A stretch of DNA of 64,000 bases from Streptomyces flaveus (GCF_014647675.1 NZ_BMPQ01000005.1:422716-486715), one strand, 5' to 3'. Shown: positions 49,012-58,470, counted from the first letter of the stretch. The notes: generated from the sequence alone by a model not told the origin. A program made the numbers and translations.

Positions 49012-49752
49012 ATGACCACGACCTCGCCCCAGGGGCGCACCGAACTGCTGAGGCCGGACGGGAGCCCCGTCCGCGTGCTTGTGGTGGACGACGAGCAGTC
49101 GATCACCGAGCTGTTGTCCATGGCCCTGCGCTATGAAGGCTGGCAGATCCGCAGCGCGGGTGACGGGACCGGGGCGGTGCAGACCGCCCGGGAGTTCCGG
49201 CCCGATGCCGTGGTGCTCGACATGATGCTGCCCGACATGGACGGGCTGGCCGTGCTGGGCCGCCTGCGGCGCGAGCTGCCAGACGTTCCCGTCCTCTTCC
49301 TGACGGCGAAGGACGCCCTCGAGGACCGTATCGCCGGACTGACCGCGGGCGGCGACGACTACGTCACCAAGCCGTTCAGCCTGGAGGAAGTCGTCGCGCG
49401 GCTGCGCGGGCTGATCCGTCGCTCTGGGGCCGCCGACCACCGCTCCGACTCCACGCTCGTCGTCGGCGATCTCATGCTGGACGAGGACAGCCACGAGGTG
49501 TCGCGTGCCGGGCAGAACATCCACCTCACCGCCACCGAGTTCGAGCTGCTGCGCTTCCTCATGCGCAACCCGCGCCGGGTGCTCAGCAAGGCGCAGATCC
49601 TCGACCGCGTGTGGTCGTACGACTTCGGCGGCCAGGCCAACGTCGTCGAGCTCTACATCTCCTACCTGCGCCGGAAGATAGACGCCGGGCGCGAGCCGAT
49701 GATCCACACGCGGCGCGGAGCCGGTTACCTGATCAAGCCCGCCGCGTCATGA
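49012..49752 (+). CDS. OmpR-family response regulator
   Basis: 246 residues from ATG 49012; the frame stays open upstream without homology. Receiver domain: acid pair D26/D27 (VVDDEQ), phosphoacceptor D70 (VLDMMLPD), T98 and K120 (YVTKPF). OmpR/PhoB winged helix at about 150-240 (LTATEFELLRFLM ... RRGAGYLI). ATGA overlap with the kinase gene. Upstream (48940-49000) are repeated TTCTCAG and TTCACAG words that could be its own direct-repeat site. Confidence 0.93.
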   Translation: MTTTSPQGRTELLRPDGSPVRVLVVDDEQSITELLSMALRYEGWQIRSAGDGTGAVQTAREFRPDAVVLDMMLPDMDGLAVLGRLRRELPDVPVLFLTAKDALEDRIAGLTAGGDDYVTKPFSLEEVVARLRGLIRRSGAADHRSDSTLVVGDLMLDEDSHEVSRAGQNIHLTATEFELLRFLMRNPRRVLSKAQILDRVWSYDFGGQANVVELYISYLRRKIDAGREPMIHTRRGAGYLIKPAAS

Positions 49753-51317
49753 GCGGACGACGACAGCTGCGGAAGCGGCGGCGCCGACAGCCTCGGACGC
49801 TGCGGACGCGGCTCGTCGTCTCCGCGGTGGCGCTCATCGCGGTGGTGGCCGCTGTGATCGGCACGGTGACGACCATCGCGATGGGGCAGCGGCTGAACGA
49901 CCAGCTGAACGACACGGTCACGGAGGTCGCGGATCGCGCCGGCGGCCCGCCGCAGATGGCCAACGACCCGAACTTCCGTCGGCCCGAGGATCCGCTCGAC
50001 TTCGTCAGGAGAGGCCCGCAGGAACTCGGCACGATCGGCGCCGAGGTCGACGAGAACGGTCAGATCTCGAGTGCGATCCGCAGCGCGGAGTCGACGAACA
50101 GCATCGACGGCGAACCCGAAGCAATCGAACTCACCGATACGCAGCAGTCCGAGCTCGCCCGCGTTCCGCGCGACGAGAAAAAGCACACGATCACCCTGAC
50201 TGACCTGGGTGAATACCGCGTGCAGTACACGACGGGGGGCCCGAAGGGCGACTTCTACGTCGCCGTGCCCACCAAGTCCGTCACAGAGACCCTCAACACC
50301 CTCATCCTCGTAGAGGTCAGCGTCACCGCCGCCGGCCTCGTCGCCGCCGGGATCGCCGGCTCCGCCCTGGTCACCATCGCCCTCCGCCCTCTCCGCCGAG
50401 TAGCCGCCACCGCCACCCGCGTCTCCGAACTCCCCCTCCACAGCGGCGAGGTGACCCTCAACGAGCGCGTCCCCGAGTCCGAGACCGACCCCCACACGGA
50501 GGTCGGACAGGTCGGCGCCGCCCTCAACCGCATGCTCGACCATGTCCACGGGGCGCTGCACGCGCGCCAGGAGAGCGAGACACGCGTACGGCAGTTCGTC
50601 GCGGACGCAAGCCATGAGCTGCGTACGCCCCTCGCGTCCATCCGCGGATACGCCGAACTCACCAGACGCGGAAGGGAAGAGACCGGCCCCGACACCCGGC
50701 ACGCGCTCGGCCGGATCGAGTCCGAGGCCGGGCGGATGACCGGGCTCGTCGAGGACCTGCTGCTGCTCGCGCGGCTCGACGCCGGGCGCCCCCTCTCCTA
50801 CGAGCACACCGACCTGTCCCCGCTGGTCGTGGACGCCGTGAGCGATGCCCGTGCGGCCGGGCGCGAGCACAACTGGCGGCTCGAGCTGCCGGACGAACCC
50901 GCGCTCGTGCAGGCCGACGCCGCCCGTATCCAGCAGGTCATGGTGAACCTCTTCGCGAACGCCCGTACGCACACCCCGCCCGGCACCACGGTGACCGCAC
51001 GCGTGCACCGGCGGGGTTCCTGGGTGTGTCTGGACGTGCAGGACGACGGGCCCGGCATTCCGCCGGGTCTGCTGCCGCGTGTCTTCGAGCGGTTCGCGCG
51101 GGGCGACTCTTCGCGTTCGCGTGCCTCCGGGTCCACCGGTCTCGGGCTCGCCATCGTGCAGGCCGTCGTGGCCGCGCACGACGGTGCGGTGACCGTGGAC
51201 AGCGTGCCGGGACGGACCGTCTTTACCGTGCATCTGCCCGCGCTGGCCGCCGAAGTGCCCCATTCTCATGAGGCCTTCATTTCGGAAACAAATTCGCAAA
51301 CGTACTCACAGGCGTAG
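49749..51317 (+). CDS. Sensor histidine kinase (two transmembrane helices, HAMP)
   Basis: 522 residues: basic N-terminus, TM1 (about 22-44), an extracytoplasmic sensor domain (45-180), TM2 (about 186-210), HAMP, dimerisation helix with H289 (DASHELRTPL), N-box (VNLFANARTHT), DDGPGIP and GLGLAIV. Complete orthodox kinase, partner of 49012-49752. The two genes are followed closely by two glycosyltransferases on the same strand, hinting at control of cell-envelope glycosylation. Confidence 0.94.
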   Translation: MSGRRQLRKRRRRQPRTLRTRLVVSAVALIAVVAAVIGTVTTIAMGQRLNDQLNDTVTEVADRAGGPPQMANDPNFRRPEDPLDFVRRGPQELGTIGAEVDENGQISSAIRSAESTNSIDGEPEAIELTDTQQSELARVPRDEKKHTITLTDLGEYRVQYTTGGPKGDFYVAVPTKSVTETLNTLILVEVSVTAAGLVAAGIAGSALVTIALRPLRRVAATATRVSELPLHSGEVTLNERVPESETDPHTEVGQVGAALNRMLDHVHGALHARQESETRVRQFVADASHELRTPLASIRGYAELTRRGREETGPDTRHALGRIESEAGRMTGLVEDLLLLARLDAGRPLSYEHTDLSPLVVDAVSDARAAGREHNWRLELPDEPALVQADAARIQQVMVNLFANARTHTPPGTTVTARVHRRGSWVCLDVQDDGPGIPPGLLPRVFERFARGDSSRSRASGSTGLGLAIVQAVVAAHDGAVTVDSVPGRTVFTVHLPALAAEVPHSHEAFISETNSQTYSQA

Positions 51318-51367
51318 CACAGCACCACCACACGGGTACGACAGGGCGCTTGACGACAGTCGTCGTC

Positions 51368-52795
51368 ATGCGAACCGAACCTTCTCCCGGCTCCCTGCCG
51401 GCGCGGGAGCACCTCCCGGCCGGGAATGCCGGTACGCCTGTCCTGGACGTAGTGATCCCCGTCTACAACGAGGAGAAGGACCTCCAGCCGTGCGTGCGCC
51501 GACTGCACGAGCATCTCGCGCGCACCTTCCCGTACGCGTTCCGCATCACCATCGCGGACAACGCCTCGACGGACGCCACCCCGCTGGTGGCGGCGCGGCT
51601 GGAGGCGGAGATCGGGGAGGTCAGGTCCTTCCGCCTGGAGCAGAAGGGCCGCGGCCGGGCCCTGCGGACCGTGTGGTCCGCCTCGGAAGCCCCGGTCCTC
51701 GCCTATATGGACGTCGACCTCTCCACCGACCTCAACGCGCTGCTCCCGCTGGTGGCCCCGCTGATCTCGGGCCACTCCGACCTCGCGATCGGCTCGCGTC
51801 TGGCCCGCTCCTCGCGGGTGGTGCGCGGCGCCAAGCGGGAGTTCATATCCCGTACGTACAACCTGATCCTGCGGGGCTCGCTGCAGGCCCGCTTCTCCGA
51901 CGCCCAGTGCGGCTTCAAGGCGATCCGGCGGGAAGTGGCGCACGTGCTGCTGCCGCTTGTCGAGGACACCGGATGGTTCTTCGACACCGAGATGCTGGTC
52001 CTTGCCGAGCGGGCCGGACTGCGCATCCACGAGGTGCCGGTCGACTGGGTCGACGACCCCGACTCGACCGTGCACCTCGTGAAGACCGCGACCGACGACC
52101 TGTTGGGCGTGTGGCGCGTCGGGCGCGCCCTCGCCACCGGCTCGCTGCCGCTCGACCGGCTCGCCCGGCCGTTCGGTGACGATCCGCGCGACCGCGAACT
52201 GACCGGCGTACCGACGGGACTCGCCCGCCAGCTCGTCGGGTTCTGCGTCGTGGGCGCTCTGTCCACGCTGTTCTATCTGCTGCTCTACAGCGGCTTCCGT
52301 ACGTTCACAGGGTCGCAGTTCGCCAACGCGCTCGCCCTGCTCGTCTCGGCGGTCGCCAACACGGCGGCCAACCGGCGCCTCACCTTCGGCGTCCGCGGCA
52401 GCGAGCGGGCGATGCAGCACCAGGCGCAGGGCCTGGTCGTCTTCGGCATCGGCCTCGCCCTGACCAGCGGCTCGCTCGCCGCCCTGAACGCGGCGACGAC
52501 CGACCCCGCGCACTCCACCGAACTGGCGGTGCTGATCGCCGCCAACCTCGCGGCGACGGTGCTGCGGTTCCTGCTCTTCCGGGCCTGGGTGTTCCCGGAC
52601 CGGGGCGACGACTCGGCGTCGACGGTCGTGGCCTCGCACAACCCGGCCCCGCCCGTCTACGCGACGGCGACTCACTCTCCGTACGACAGCTCTCCGTACG
52701 ACAACGCTCCGTACGACAACCGAACCTGGGGGGACGCGACCATGCAGATGCAGCCGGTGCGCCCGAACGATCACGATCCGAGGGACGCACGATGA
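51368..52795 (+). CDS. GT2 glycosyltransferase with GtrA-like membrane domain
   Basis: About 475 residues (a TTG at 51350 is the alternative start). N-terminal GT2 domain of dolichyl/polyprenyl-phosphate sugar synthase type: VVIPVYNEEKDL, ADNASTD, MDVDLSTDL and SDAQCGFKA. C-terminal GtrA domain with four TM helices (about 285-420). It should load a sugar onto a polyprenyl-phosphate carrier and flip it, supplying the downstream GT39 enzyme, with which it overlaps by 4 bp. The tail has repeated SPYD(N/S) units. Confidence 0.9.
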   Translation: MRTEPSPGSLPAREHLPAGNAGTPVLDVVIPVYNEEKDLQPCVRRLHEHLARTFPYAFRITIADNASTDATPLVAARLEAEIGEVRSFRLEQKGRGRALRTVWSASEAPVLAYMDVDLSTDLNALLPLVAPLISGHSDLAIGSRLARSSRVVRGAKREFISRTYNLILRGSLQARFSDAQCGFKAIRREVAHVLLPLVEDTGWFFDTEMLVLAERAGLRIHEVPVDWVDDPDSTVHLVKTATDDLLGVWRVGRALATGSLPLDRLARPFGDDPRDRELTGVPTGLARQLVGFCVVGALSTLFYLLLYSGFRTFTGSQFANALALLVSAVANTAANRRLTFGVRGSERAMQHQAQGLVVFGIGLALTSGSLAALNAATTDPAHSTELAVLIAANLAATVLRFLLFRAWVFPDRGDDSASTVVASHNPAPPVYATATHSPYDSSPYDNAPYDNRTWGDATMQMQPVRPNDHDPRDAR

Positions 52796-54984
52796 CGACG
52801 ACTCAGCCAACTGCCGTACAGGAACCGGTCGTTCCGGTGGAGCCCACCGCGGCTCCCGAGGACGGCAGCCCCAAGCAGCCCTTCGTACGCCGCCTGTGGC
52901 GCGGGCGGCCCGAGGACCACCGCTGGGTGCGGCCCGCGTTCCTCGGCACGCTGCTGCTGATCGGCGCGCTCTACACCTGGAACCTCACGGCCTCCGGGTA
53001 CGCCAACTCCTTCTACTCCGCGGCAGTTCAGGCGGGCAGCCAGTCCTGGAAGGCGTTCTTCTTCGGCTCGCTCGACTCGGCCAACGCCATCACCGTCGAC
53101 AAGCCCCCGGCCTCCCTGTGGCCGATGGCGCTGTCGGTGCGGCTGCTGGGCCTGAACTCCTTCGCGATCCTGTTCCCGCAGGTGCTCATGGCCGTCGCCA
53201 CGGCGGGTGTGCTGTACGGGGCCGTGCGCCGCCGGTTCGGCGCCGTGGCCGGCCTCATCACGATGGCGGTCTTCGCGCTCACGCCCGTCGCCGCGCTGAT
53301 GTTCCGCTTCAACAACCCGGACGCGATGCTCGCGCTTCTGATGGCCGTCACGGTCTACTGCGTGCTGCGCGCCATGGAGAAGGCGCAGACGAAGTGGCTG
53401 GTGTGGGCGGGTGCCGCGGTCGGCCTCGCCTTCCTGGTGAAGACCCTCCAGGCCTTCCTGATCCTCCCGCCGCTCGCCCTGATCTACGTACTGTTCGCGC
53501 CGACGACCCTGCGCAGGCGCATCGGCCAGGTTCTCCTCGCGGGCCTTTCGATGGTCGTCGCGGGCGGCTGGTGGGTCGCGATCGTCGAACTGTGGCCGGC
53601 TTCCTCGCGCCCGTACATCGGCGGCTCGCAGAACAACTCCTTCCTTGAACTGACTTTCGGCTACAACGGACTCGGCCGCATCAACGGCGAGGAGACCGGC
53701 AGCGTCGGCGGCGGAGGTGGCGGCTGGGGCGAGACCGGCTGGGACCGCATGTTCAGCTCGAACATCGGCGGTCAGATCTCCTGGCTGATCCCGGCGGCGC
53801 TGATCCTGTGCGTCGCGGCCGTGGTCCTGCTGCTCCCCCACTCTCGGCTTCGCTCGAGCGGGGGGACCCCCATGGCAGGGCGTACGGACACGGCCCGTGC
53901 CGCATTCCTCGCCTGGGGCGGCTCGCTGCTGATCACCATGGTGATCTTCAGCTTCATGCAGGGCATCTTCCACGAGTACTACACCGTCGCCCTCGCCCCC
54001 TACATCGCACCGCTGATCGGCATGGGCGCGGTCGTGCTCTGGGAGGAGCGCGGCAAGCTGTGGGCCTCGCTCACACTGGCGGGCGCGATGACGGCGACGG
54101 CGGCGTGGGGGTACGTCCTCCTCAACCGTTCCTCCGACTACCTGCCGTGGCTGAAGTGGCTGGTCCTGGTCGGCGGTCTGGCCGCCGCGCTCGGTCTGGT
54201 CTTCGTGAACAAGCTCGGTCGTCGACTGGCCATGGGCGTCGTGGGGTTGAGCTTCGTCACCGCCCTCGCGGGCCCGACGGCGTACAGCCTCAGCACGCTG
54301 AACGAGGGTCACTCCGGCTCGATCGTCACGGCCGGTCCGACCGTCGCGGGTGCCCGCGGTGGCCCCGGCGGCGGCATGGGCGGCGGTCCCGGCGGGGGCA
54401 TGGGCGGCGGTCCCGGCGGGGGCGGTATGCCCGGCCAGAACCAGCAGGGCCAGCAGGGTCAGCAGAACGGCAACGGTCGGACGGGACAGCCGCCGACCGG
54501 CGGTTTCCCGGGCGGCGGCATGCCCGGCGGCCAGAACCAGCAGGGGCAGCGGGGTGGCATGCCCGGCGGTCAGACGGGCGACGGCGGCGGCATGGCCGGC
54601 GGTGGCGGCATGGGCGGACTGCTCAACGGCGCGACCGTCAGCGACGAGGCCAAGGAGCTGCTGGAGAAGAACTCCGGCGACTACACCTGGGCCGCCGCGG
54701 CCATCGGCGCCCAGAACGCCGCGAGCTACCAGCTCTCCACCGGCGACCCGGTGATGGCGATCGGCGGCTTCAACGGCAGCGACCCGTCACCCACGCTGGC
54801 CGAGTTCAAGCAGTACGTGGCGGACGGCAAGGTCCACTACTTCATCGCAGGCGGCGGCATGGGCGGCGGCAACGACAGCTCCGGCACCGCCTCGCAGATC
54901 AGCGAGTGGGTGCAGGAGAACTTCAAGGAGGTGACGGCGGGTTCGTCCACCTTCTACGACCTGACGCAGCCGACGAATAGCTGA
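52792..54984 (+). CDS. GT39-family polyprenyl-sugar-dependent glycosyltransferase with Gly-rich loop
   Basis: 730 residues with a dozen or so membrane helices in the first 510, in ArnT/PMT-like arrangement, including SANAITVDKPPAS near the first loop (DKPP motif). Residues about 520-605 form a Gly/Gln-rich segment (GGMGGGPGGG repeats), then a conserved extracytoplasmic C-terminal domain (about 620-725). It should transfer a sugar from polyprenyl phosphate to a wall or secreted acceptor. A palindromic repeat (53833-53873) is inserted in frame between two helices. Ends before a strong terminator. Confidence 0.88.
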   Translation: MTTTQPTAVQEPVVPVEPTAAPEDGSPKQPFVRRLWRGRPEDHRWVRPAFLGTLLLIGALYTWNLTASGYANSFYSAAVQAGSQSWKAFFFGSLDSANAITVDKPPASLWPMALSVRLLGLNSFAILFPQVLMAVATAGVLYGAVRRRFGAVAGLITMAVFALTPVAALMFRFNNPDAMLALLMAVTVYCVLRAMEKAQTKWLVWAGAAVGLAFLVKTLQAFLILPPLALIYVLFAPTTLRRRIGQVLLAGLSMVVAGGWWVAIVELWPASSRPYIGGSQNNSFLELTFGYNGLGRINGEETGSVGGGGGGWGETGWDRMFSSNIGGQISWLIPAALILCVAAVVLLLPHSRLRSSGGTPMAGRTDTARAAFLAWGGSLLITMVIFSFMQGIFHEYYTVALAPYIAPLIGMGAVVLWEERGKLWASLTLAGAMTATAAWGYVLLNRSSDYLPWLKWLVLVGGLAAALGLVFVNKLGRRLAMGVVGLSFVTALAGPTAYSLSTLNEGHSGSIVTAGPTVAGARGGPGGGMGGGPGGGMGGGPGGGGMPGQNQQGQQGQQNGNGRTGQPPTGGFPGGGMPGGQNQQGQRGGMPGGQTGDGGGMAGGGGMGGLLNGATVSDEAKELLEKNSGDYTWAAAAIGAQNAASYQLSTGDPVMAIGGFNGSDPSPTLAEFKQYVADGKVHYFIAGGGMGGGNDSSGTASQISEWVQENFKEVTAGSSTFYDLTQPTNS
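53833..53873. repeat. Streptomyces dispersed palindromic repeat, inside a coding region
   Basis: CTCCCCCACTCTCGG... to ...CGGGGGGACCCCCAT forms an imperfect hairpin typical of short repeats dispersed in Streptomyces chromosomes, normally intergenic. Here it is translated in frame as PHSRLRSSGGTPM between two membrane helices of the GT39 protein. Confidence 0.7.
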
Positions 54985-55028
54985 CGATCAGCCGACGAGC
55001 AGCTGACGGTCTGAGGAGGTCCCGCGAG

Positions 55029-55068
55029 GGCGGTGACCGAGGCGAGAGTGCCTCGGTCACCGCCTTTT
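55029..55068 (+). terminator. Strong terminator after the glycosyltransferase operon
   Basis: GGCGGTGACCGAGGC (55029-55043) pairs perfectly with GCCTCGGTCACCGCC (55050-55064), followed by TTTT. Confidence 0.92.
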
Positions 55069-55076
55069 CGTGTTGT

Positions 55077-55129
55077 ACGGCGTATGGGAGTTGTTCTACG
55101 GTGTACAGCGACGACCTCCCGTACGCCGT
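55077..55129. promoter_or_regulatory. Candidate operator/promoter of the DHA2 exporter gene
   Basis: ACGGCGTATGGGAG (55077-55090) and CTCCCGTACGCCGT (55116-55129) form an inverted repeat with one mismatch; between them is TCTACGGTGTACAG, itself like the TACGGTGTA half-site of TetR-type operators. Lies 14 bp before the exporter start. Probable site for the TetR protein at 56783-57541. Confidence 0.6.
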
Positions 55130-55142
55130 AGAAGGGGCACCC

Positions 55143-56639
55143 ATGACGGCCGCGACGACCGCCGAGACCGCCCAGGCACCTCCTCAAGGACACCCTCAGC
55201 GCTGGCTGATCCTCGCTGTGATCATGCTCGCCCAGCTCACCGTGCTGCTGGACAACACCGTCCTCAACGTCGCGATCCCCTCCCTCACGGACGAGCTGGG
55301 CGCGTCCACCGCCGACATCCAGTGGATGATCAACGCGTACTCGCTCGTGCAGTCCGGACTGCTGCTCACGGCAGGAAGCGCCGCCGACCGCTACGGCCGC
55401 AGGAAGATGCTCGCCGCGGGCCTCGTCCTCTTCGGCGCGGGCTCGCTCTGCGCGGCCTTCGCGCAGTCGTCCACGCAGCTCATCGCCGCCCGTGCGGGCA
55501 TGGGCATCGGTGGCGCACTGCTGATGACCACGACGCTCGCGGTCGTCGTGCAGATCTTCGACGACACCGAGCGCGTGAAGGCGATCGGCATCTGGTCGAC
55601 CACCAGCTCCCTCGGCTTTGCGGCCGGTCCGCTGCTCGGCGGATTCATGTTGGACCACTTCTGGTGGGGATCGATCTTCCTGATCAACATCCCCGTCGCG
55701 CTCATCGGTCTGGCCGCGGTCGTCAAGCTGGTGCCCGAGTCCAAGAACCCGCAGGGCGACCGCCCCGACCTCCTGGGTGCGCTGCTCTCGACGATCGGTA
55801 TGGCCTCGGTGGTCTACGCGATCATCTCCGGGCCCGAGCACGGCTGGACGTCGGCGCAGATGCTGGTGGCCGCGGCCGTCGGCGTGCTGGTCCTCGGCGC
55901 GTTCGTGCTCTGGGAGCTGCATATTCCCTACCCCATGCTGGACATGCACTTCTTCCGCAACCAGCGCTTCATCGGCGCCGTGGCGGGCGCGATCCTGGTC
56001 GCCTTCGGCCTCAGCGGCTCCCTCTTCCTCCTCACCCAGCACCTCCAGTTCGTCCTCGGTTACGAGCCCTTGGAGGCGGGCCTGCGGCTGGCGCCGCTCG
56101 CCGTGACCGTCGTGGCCCTGAACCTCACGGCCGTCGGCGCGAAGCTGCACGCCAAGCTCGGCACGCCCGTGACGATCGCGGCCGGTATGAGCATGCTCGC
56201 CGGAGGCCTCGCGGTGATCGCGCTGCTGGGCGGCGACGACTACAACGGCATGCTGGCGGGCCTCGTCATCATGGGCGCGGGCATCGCGCTCGCCATGCCC
56301 GCCATGGCCAACGCGATCATGAGTGCCATACCGCCGGAGAAGGCGGGCGTGGGCGCGGGCATCAACGGCACGCTCGCCGAGTTCGGCAACGGTCTGGGGG
56401 TGGCCGTGCTGGGCGCGGTCCTCAACGCCCGCTTCGCCGCGCTGATCCCGGTCGCCGCGGCCTCGCTTCCGGCCGCGCTCGCCTCCGCGGAATCGGCGGG
56501 CGAGCGGACGCGGATCATGGACGCCTTCTCCTCCGGGCTTGAGACCAGTCAGCTGGTGGGAGCGGTTGCCGTACTCCTCGGAGGACTGCTGGCGGCCGAG
56601 TTGCTGCGGCGCGCGGTGGGGGCACCACCCAGACATTGA
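55143..56639 (+). CDS. MFS drug exporter, DHA2 (14-TMS) family
   Basis: 498 residues from ATG 55143. LDNTVLNVAIPSL and WMINAYSLV in TM1/2 are DHA2 hallmarks; motif A GSAADRYGRRKML and motif C-like FAAGPLLGG follow. Fourteen hydrophobic helices by eye. Proton-driven efflux of lipophilic drugs or the host's own product. Regulated by the adjacent TetR through the palindromes just upstream. Confidence 0.93.
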   Translation: MTAATTAETAQAPPQGHPQRWLILAVIMLAQLTVLLDNTVLNVAIPSLTDELGASTADIQWMINAYSLVQSGLLLTAGSAADRYGRRKMLAAGLVLFGAGSLCAAFAQSSTQLIAARAGMGIGGALLMTTTLAVVVQIFDDTERVKAIGIWSTTSSLGFAAGPLLGGFMLDHFWWGSIFLINIPVALIGLAAVVKLVPESKNPQGDRPDLLGALLSTIGMASVVYAIISGPEHGWTSAQMLVAAAVGVLVLGAFVLWELHIPYPMLDMHFFRNQRFIGAVAGAILVAFGLSGSLFLLTQHLQFVLGYEPLEAGLRLAPLAVTVVALNLTAVGAKLHAKLGTPVTIAAGMSMLAGGLAVIALLGGDDYNGMLAGLVIMGAGIALAMPAMANAIMSAIPPEKAGVGAGINGTLAEFGNGLGVAVLGAVLNARFAALIPVAAASLPAALASAESAGERTRIMDAFSSGLETSQLVGAVAVLLGGLLAAELLRRAVGAPPRH

Positions 56640-56782
56640 GTACTGGGGGAGGGCGGACTCCGCGGTGGCCGCGTAACGATGTCCCGTGGAGGCACGCATA
56701 GCATCAGGGCAACAGCGATACGCGCTGATACGTGCTGTGGATCTCGTACGCGCTGGGTATCGAGTTCCGAGGAAGGTGCGCC

Positions 56783-57541
56783 ATGGTGAGGGCAGCCGAC
56801 CGGGCCGAACGTCCGGCGCGGACCAGCGTCTGGCTTGAGGGCAGGCAGCGGGTGGCCCGGGGCGGTCAGCCGTCCGGGCTCGACCGCGACCGGATCATCC
56901 AGGTGACGGTGCGGCTCCTCGATGCCGAGGGGCTGGCCAAGTTCTCCATGCGTCGGCTGGCCGCCGAGCTGAACGTGACGGCGATGTCGGTGTACTGGTA
57001 CGTGGACACCAAGGACGACCTGCTCGAACTCGCCCTCGACTCGGTCTACGGCGAACTCGAGCTGCCGGACCCGGAGTCGGGCGAGGACTGGCGCGACCAG
57101 CTGCGCGCGCTCGCGAGTGGATACCGCGGACTGCTGGTGCGCCATCCCTGGGTGTCGCCGCTCATCGGCAGCTTCCTCAACATCGGCCCGCACTCGATGG
57201 AGTTCTCGCTGTGCGTGCAGCATGTGATGCGCAATACGGGGCTGCCGGCGCACGGTCAGATGGGTGCGATCAATGCCGTCTACCAGTTCGTGTACGGGTT
57301 CGGGACGATCGAGGGGCACTTCGTGCAGCGGTGCGCCGCCGCGGGCATGTCGCAGGACGAGTACTTCCACCAGGCCATGAGCACGATCCGTGAACAGCCC
57401 GAGTTCGCCAAGAACTTCGAGAGCGCCACGGATCTTATGGAGGCGCGGGGTGGTGACACGGTGGAGGAGATGCGGGAGCGGGACTTCGCGTTTGCGCTGG
57501 AGCTGTTGGTGGCGGGGATCGAGTCGATGACGCTCCGCTGA
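56783..57541 (+). CDS. TetR-family regulator
   Basis: 252 residues from ATG 56783 (GAGGAAGG upstream). N-terminal HTH (about 37-83: RIIQVTVRLLDAEGLAKFSMRRLAAEL, VYWYVDTKDDLL) and a TetR_C-like effector domain (about 100-245). Placed 140 bp downstream of the exporter on the same strand. It is the likely repressor of the exporter and perhaps itself, releasing on drug binding. Confidence 0.9.
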   Translation: MVRAADRAERPARTSVWLEGRQRVARGGQPSGLDRDRIIQVTVRLLDAEGLAKFSMRRLAAELNVTAMSVYWYVDTKDDLLELALDSVYGELELPDPESGEDWRDQLRALASGYRGLLVRHPWVSPLIGSFLNIGPHSMEFSLCVQHVMRNTGLPAHGQMGAINAVYQFVYGFGTIEGHFVQRCAAAGMSQDEYFHQAMSTIREQPEFAKNFESATDLMEARGGDTVEEMRERDFAFALELLVAGIESMTLR

Positions 57542-57572
57542 GGGTGCGGTTTTTGGGTGCGGGTGTGTGGGT

Positions 57573-57864
57573 GGCTGGTCGCGCAGTTCCCCGCGCCCCT
57601 GGGGTCCGTGCGTGGGTCGGGGCCGTGGGCCGGTGCGTCAGCCCGTCGCAGGGCGGGCATACGACCCTGGCCTGGTACAAGGCCCTGGTTCTCCGAGACC
57701 GAAGCTAAGCGACGGGCATACGACGCACCGGCCCACGACCCCTCCCGCCGGAGGGAAGCTGCGGGTAGTCGGGGGTGCGGGCTTCCCCGGGGCCCCGGCT
57801 CCTCGGGGCGCGGGAAGCCGCAGGCTTTTGCTTTTCAGGGGCGCGGGGAACTGCGCGACCAGCC
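57573..57864. repeat. Nested inverted-repeat element in a 458-bp intergenic region
   Basis: A perfect 28-bp inverted pair (57573-57600 and 57837-57864) brackets about 235 bp that contain a second inverted pair (GTGGGCCGGTGCGTC near 57626 and GACGCACCGGCCCAC near 57720). The outer arm is the GC-rich sequence found in many copies in Streptomyces genomes. The whole unit looks like a non-coding, MITE-like or structured-RNA element. The region 57542-57999 holds no gene. Confidence 0.65.
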
Positions 57865-57999
57865 ACGACGCACCCGCAGCCGCGACACGCAGTGTCACCC
57901 ACCACCCCTTGGCGGGGGGCCTGGGGGCGCAGCCCCCTCACGCGGCGGAGCCGCAAATTGATACAGCCGGGAAGGGGCGGGCCTGGGGAAAGAAACCCC

Positions 58000-58470
58000 C
58001 TACTCCTGCGGAGCCAGCCGCGCAGGGAAGCCGCCGGTCGCGACCGGCCCCCACCGCTCCGGGGTGACCCGGATGATGGACTTGCCCTGCTTGAGCATCG
58101 CGGAGCGGTACTCGTCCCAGTCCGGGTGCTCGCCCGCGATGTTGCGGTAGTACTCCACGAGGGGCTCGACCGAGTCCGGGGGGTCGATGACCTCGGCCGT
58201 GCCGTCGATCTGGACCCAGGGCCCGTTCCAGTCGTCGCTCAGGACGATGAGGCTGACCCGCTCGTCGCGCTTGGCGTTGCGGGTCTTGGCGCGCTCGGGG
58301 TAGGTCGAGACGACGATACGGCCCGCGTCGTCGACACCGCAGGTCAGCGGAGAGCCTTGAGGGCTTCCGTCGGTCCGCCGCGTCAGCAGGATGGCGCGGT
58401 GACGGGGGCGTACGAAGTCCAGCAGATCGTCGAGGGAGACGGAGGTGTTCGTCGCTATGTTCGGTGCCAT
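58000..58470 (-). CDS. PPOX-class F420-dependent oxidoreductase
   Basis: 156 residues. A split beta-barrel flavin/F420-binding fold: RHRAILLTRRTDGSPQGSPLTC, KTRNAKRDERVSLIV, and VEYYRNIAGEHPDWDEYR with the Trp region. Family members reduce quinones, biliverdins or antibiotics with F420H2. Divergent from the 58541 gene. Confidence 0.88.
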   Translation of the reverse strand: MAPNIATNTSVSLDDLLDFVRPRHRAILLTRRTDGSPQGSPLTCGVDDAGRIVVSTYPERAKTRNAKRDERVSLIVLSDDWNGPWVQIDGTAEVIDPPDSVEPLVEYYRNIAGEHPDWDEYRSAMLKQGKSIIRVTPERWGPVATGGFPARLAPQE

